Assembly (NCBI RefSeq): GCF_024323335.1
Contig: NC_066583.1
Coordinates: 361,032,377 to 361,096,376, forward strand
Direction of reading: 5' to 3'
Source: Lathyrus oleraceus
Taxonomy: Eukaryota > Streptophyta > Magnoliopsida > Fabales > Fabaceae
DNA: 64,000 bases
Under the pieces are notes generated by a model. The model was not told the DNA's origin. It saw only the letters and a list, made by a program, of their open reading frames with translations, and made no database searches. The first letter of the stretch is position 1; every line of letters starts with the position of its first letter. The translations under genes were made by a program, and so were the position numbers. Positions 61,977 to 64,000 of the stretch are shown piece after piece.

Positions 61977-63367
61977 TGAAGGAGAATTGCGACCCAAAGC
62001 GCAGCGGAAATTAAAAAATTTCTCCTTTAGAGATCCTTACGAATGGTCATGATCAGTGATAGAATATTTACCTCTTGTGACGGTTGAACCTTTGGTGCAG
62101 ATCTCTTGTGACGATCAAAACCTTTGATGCAAATCCACGAAGCGATCACGAACGTTGAACGATGACAACGTCTCTACTCAGTCCACACGAACGGGTTCCT
62201 TCAATCTCAGTGCTAGCTGGTACGAGTGAAGGCTTTGAGTGAGAGAGGGAGAGAGTGATAGAAAACGAAAATAATGCAACCGCAAAAATTTGCTTCTGCA
62301 CAAGGGTTCTATTTATAGAACCACTTGTGTGGGCTTCAAGCTAAAAGCCCACTTAAGTGTATTTTGGCCCATATCTTATAATATGCCCAAAATCACATAA
62401 GCCCATGGTACCTTACCATATTTCGTATTCTACTCAAGTACACCGTACCTTACGATGTTCCATAACTCACTTAAGGGCACCGTACCTTACAGTATTCCTT
62501 AATTACTCTATCTCTCATCAATCCGTCCTTTGTGTGTGACCCTGTAGGTTTTCGCGGCGTTGGCAAATATATCAAATCATGTATTTAACATAATAAACAG
62601 TGAGTGGTATCTAGCAACACATCACTGCTACCCAAGACACGAAAATGTCATGTGATCTGACAATTCCTTCTGTGATAATACTTATGTGTATAATTACCCT
62701 TTTGCCCTTATGTCTATATTGAACACAAGGTATAGACCGTGTCATCCTTGTCTAGTTCAATATTGGGCCCATAGACATTTATCCTGTTACGCAGGATGGG
62801 CAAATTCCATCTAGGACACTCATGTCCCTCAGCATGCTTTGTGGAGTACCCATTAACTGTCTTTATGGTTATCCAGTTACGGACAACGTTGGATCAGCAA
62901 TAAAGCACTCGACTCTACATCTAGGATCCATAGTGGTTTCAGGTCGAAGAGTGGAATACACTATTATCACCATGAGAATAACTTATGACACCTTGCATAA
63001 CTTTCTATATAGTATTCTCATAGCGGGTCAATCCGGTATAAATATTACTCCTAATATTCATACCTATGTTTAAGACTTGATAACTCTTTATCCATGATCC
63101 ATGAGATGTGATCATCAGTCTACAAACATAATAGTCTTAATGCTTTAATGTTATCCCACTTCACACTAAAGCTCGACTACGGATACTTTAAGAATAATGT
63201 CCTTATGTTTAATGTGACCTCATGATTAAGTCATACTTGATACATTAAACAGACTAACTATTCTAGGGACTTTATTAAACAAACGTAATAAAGAAAAAGC
63301 CTTTTATTATTAATAAATAATTCGATACAAGTACCAAAAGTATTGGCCTCTAGGGCTTACACCAACA
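61977..63367 (-). mobile_element. 3' LTR of copia element H
   Basis: 1391 bp. The + strand starts TGAAGGAGAATTGCG and ends CACCAACA. The right limit is set by the polypurine tract and the pol stop 15 bp further on. The left limit is set by the break in the Ogre LTR. It contains the TATA hairpin at 62299-62329 and no gene; the open frame at 62822-63073 is on the opposite strand and has no recognisable homology. Confidence 0.87.
62299..62329 (-). promoter_or_regulatory. TATA box within an inverted repeat (element H LTR)
   Basis: Arms CACAAGGGTTCTA and TAGAACC-A-CTTGTG pair over 13 bp with one unpaired base and a 4-base loop TTTA. The minus strand across the centre reads CTATAAATAG, a good TATA box. 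Both strands of the palindrome carry similar A/T cores. Confidence 0.6.
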
Positions 63368-63376
63368 ATCTCTCAC
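63368..63376 (-). promoter_or_regulatory. Polypurine tract of element H
   Basis: The minus strand reads GTGAGAGAT immediately before TGTTGG, the LTR start. Confidence 0.75.
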
Positions 63377-63381
63377 TAGCA

Positions 63382-64000
63382 CTAGAGCCAATCAGGCATA
63401 CCCTTAATACCCATAGATCTAGTATGGCCATCATGCTTCTGCTGCGCAAGAGGCTTTGTCAGTGGGTCAGCAATATTGTCAAGTGTAGGTACTCTGCATA
63501 TTTTCACATCTCCTCTATCTATTATCTCTCGAATGAGATGATAACGCCTAAGTATGTGTTTGGATCGTTGGTGAGATCTAGGCTCCTTGGCTTGTGCGAT
63601 AGCACCATTGTTATCACAGTAGAAATCAATGGGATCCACAATGCTAGGGACTATGCCAAGTTCACTAATGAACTTTTTGATCCAAACAGCTTCCTTCGCT
63701 GCACTTGAGGCAGCAATATACTCGGCCTCGGTTGTAGAATCAGCAACTGTATCTTGCTTTGAACTTTTCCAGCTCACAGCGCCACCGTTTAAGCAAAACA
63801 CATAACCAGATTGCGATCTAAAGTCATCCTTATCTGTCTGGAAGCTAGCATCGGTGTATCCAATTACAGCCAACTCTTCCTGACCTCCATATATCAAGAA
63901 TGAGTCCTTAGTCCTTCTTAAATACTTAAGGATATTCTTGACAGCTACCCAGTGAGCATCACCAGGATCAGATTGGTACCTACTCGTTGCACTTAAAGCA
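63382..64000 (-). CDS. pol: Element H pol, RT tail and RNase H (partial at window edge)
   Basis: The frame is open from the window end to TAG 63382-63384. It begins with the copia block SDPGDAHWVAVKNILKYLRR. RNase H follows with the catalytic motifs GYTDASF, STTEAEYIA and YCDNNGAIA, then HIRRYH-like HILRRYHLIRE and the terminal LADPLTKPL-like sequence NIADPLTKPLAQ, ending GMPDWL. All three acidic motifs are intact and no stop is seen, so this is the best-preserved coding piece relative to its length. Integrase and most of RT are outside the window. Confidence 0.92.
   Translation of the reverse strand, partial: ALSATSRYQSDPGDAHWVAVKNILKYLRRTKDSFLIYGGQEELAVIGYTDASFQTDKDDFRSQSGYVFCLNGGAVSWKSSKQDTVADSTTEAEYIAASSAAKEAVWIKKFISELGIVPSIVDPIDFYCDNNGAIAQAKEPRSHQRSKHILRRYHLIREIIDRGDVKICRVPTLDNIADPLTKPLAQQKHDGHTRSMGIKGMPDWL

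Larger units (their letters stand above)
61977..64000 (-). mobile_element. Angela/Tork-like Ty1/copia element H, 3' end
   Basis: Minus orientation: RNase H end of pol, short spacer, polypurine tract GTGAGAGAT, then an LTR starting TGTTGGTGTAAGCCC. This LTR start with CCCTAGAGGC and the RNase H sequence resemble Angela/Tork-type copia elements; the lineage name rests on recall, not on a search. It interrupts the 5' LTR of Ogre F after GCCAT (61972-61976), which is the predicted target site. The rest lies right of the window. Confidence 0.88.

Noticed and set aside
62822..63073. 83-codon + strand frame in the element H LTR
   Set aside because: It lies antisense in an LTR with no recognised homology; treated as chance.

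Overview
The window looks like intergenic heterochromatin from a large legume genome, most likely tribe Fabeae (Pisum, Vicia, Lathyrus or Lens type). I found no host gene, tRNA or rRNA gene, and nothing prokaryotic. All 64 kb can be assigned to nested LTR retrotransposons. Two lineages dominate: SIRE/Maximus-type Ty1/copia on the + strand (copies A and B) and giant Ogre (Tat-clade Ty3/gypsy) elements mostly on the - strand (pieces C, D, E and the nearly complete F). An Angela/Tork-like copia element (H) enters at the right edge. The Fabeae placement is inference from this mixture. Element names follow the families; the letters are mine.

Layout. 1-7216: 3' part of SIRE copy A (gag tail, pol, envelope-like ORF, AT microsatellite, 3' LTR), inserted in an old Ogre gag. 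7217-12612: Ogre C (gag, ORF1, leader with tRNA-Arg-type PBS, remnant of its 5' LTR). 12613-14209: Ogre D (post-pol segment, a pol reduced to its two ends, intron, protease), sharing C's LTR remnant as in a collapsed tandem. 14210-19467: Ogre E 3' LTR and post-pol region, inserted in D's protease. 19468-32784: SIRE copy B with both LTRs, inserted in E; its protease holds a 3.6-kb solo Ogre LTR with target-site duplication GTTAT. 32785-61976: Ogre F, inserted in B's 3' LTR and complete in order on the - strand (5' LTR, PBS, ORF1, gag-protease, intron, RT-RH-aRH-INT, repeat-rich post-pol region, 3' LTR); its pol holds a 5.46-kb solo LTR with target-site duplication CAATC. 61977-64000: Angela-like LTR and RNase H end, inserted in F's 5' LTR.

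Reading the nest gives an insertion order: C/D first, then E into D, B into E, F into B, then H into F and one solo LTR each into B and F. A into C cannot be timed against the rest. Every large coding region has at least one break or altered catalytic residue, so no copy here looks autonomous.

The most interesting structure is in the untranslated parts of Ogre. (1) An antisense copy of the exon start just after the pol intron lies downstream of pol, and it carries the same variant as the sense copy in two different elements. (2) The post-pol region repeatedly contains sequence complementary to the element's own primer-binding leader (18 of 19 bases at best). (3) Both SIRE copies keep the same +1 offset between gag and protease, which suggests programmed recoding rather than decay.
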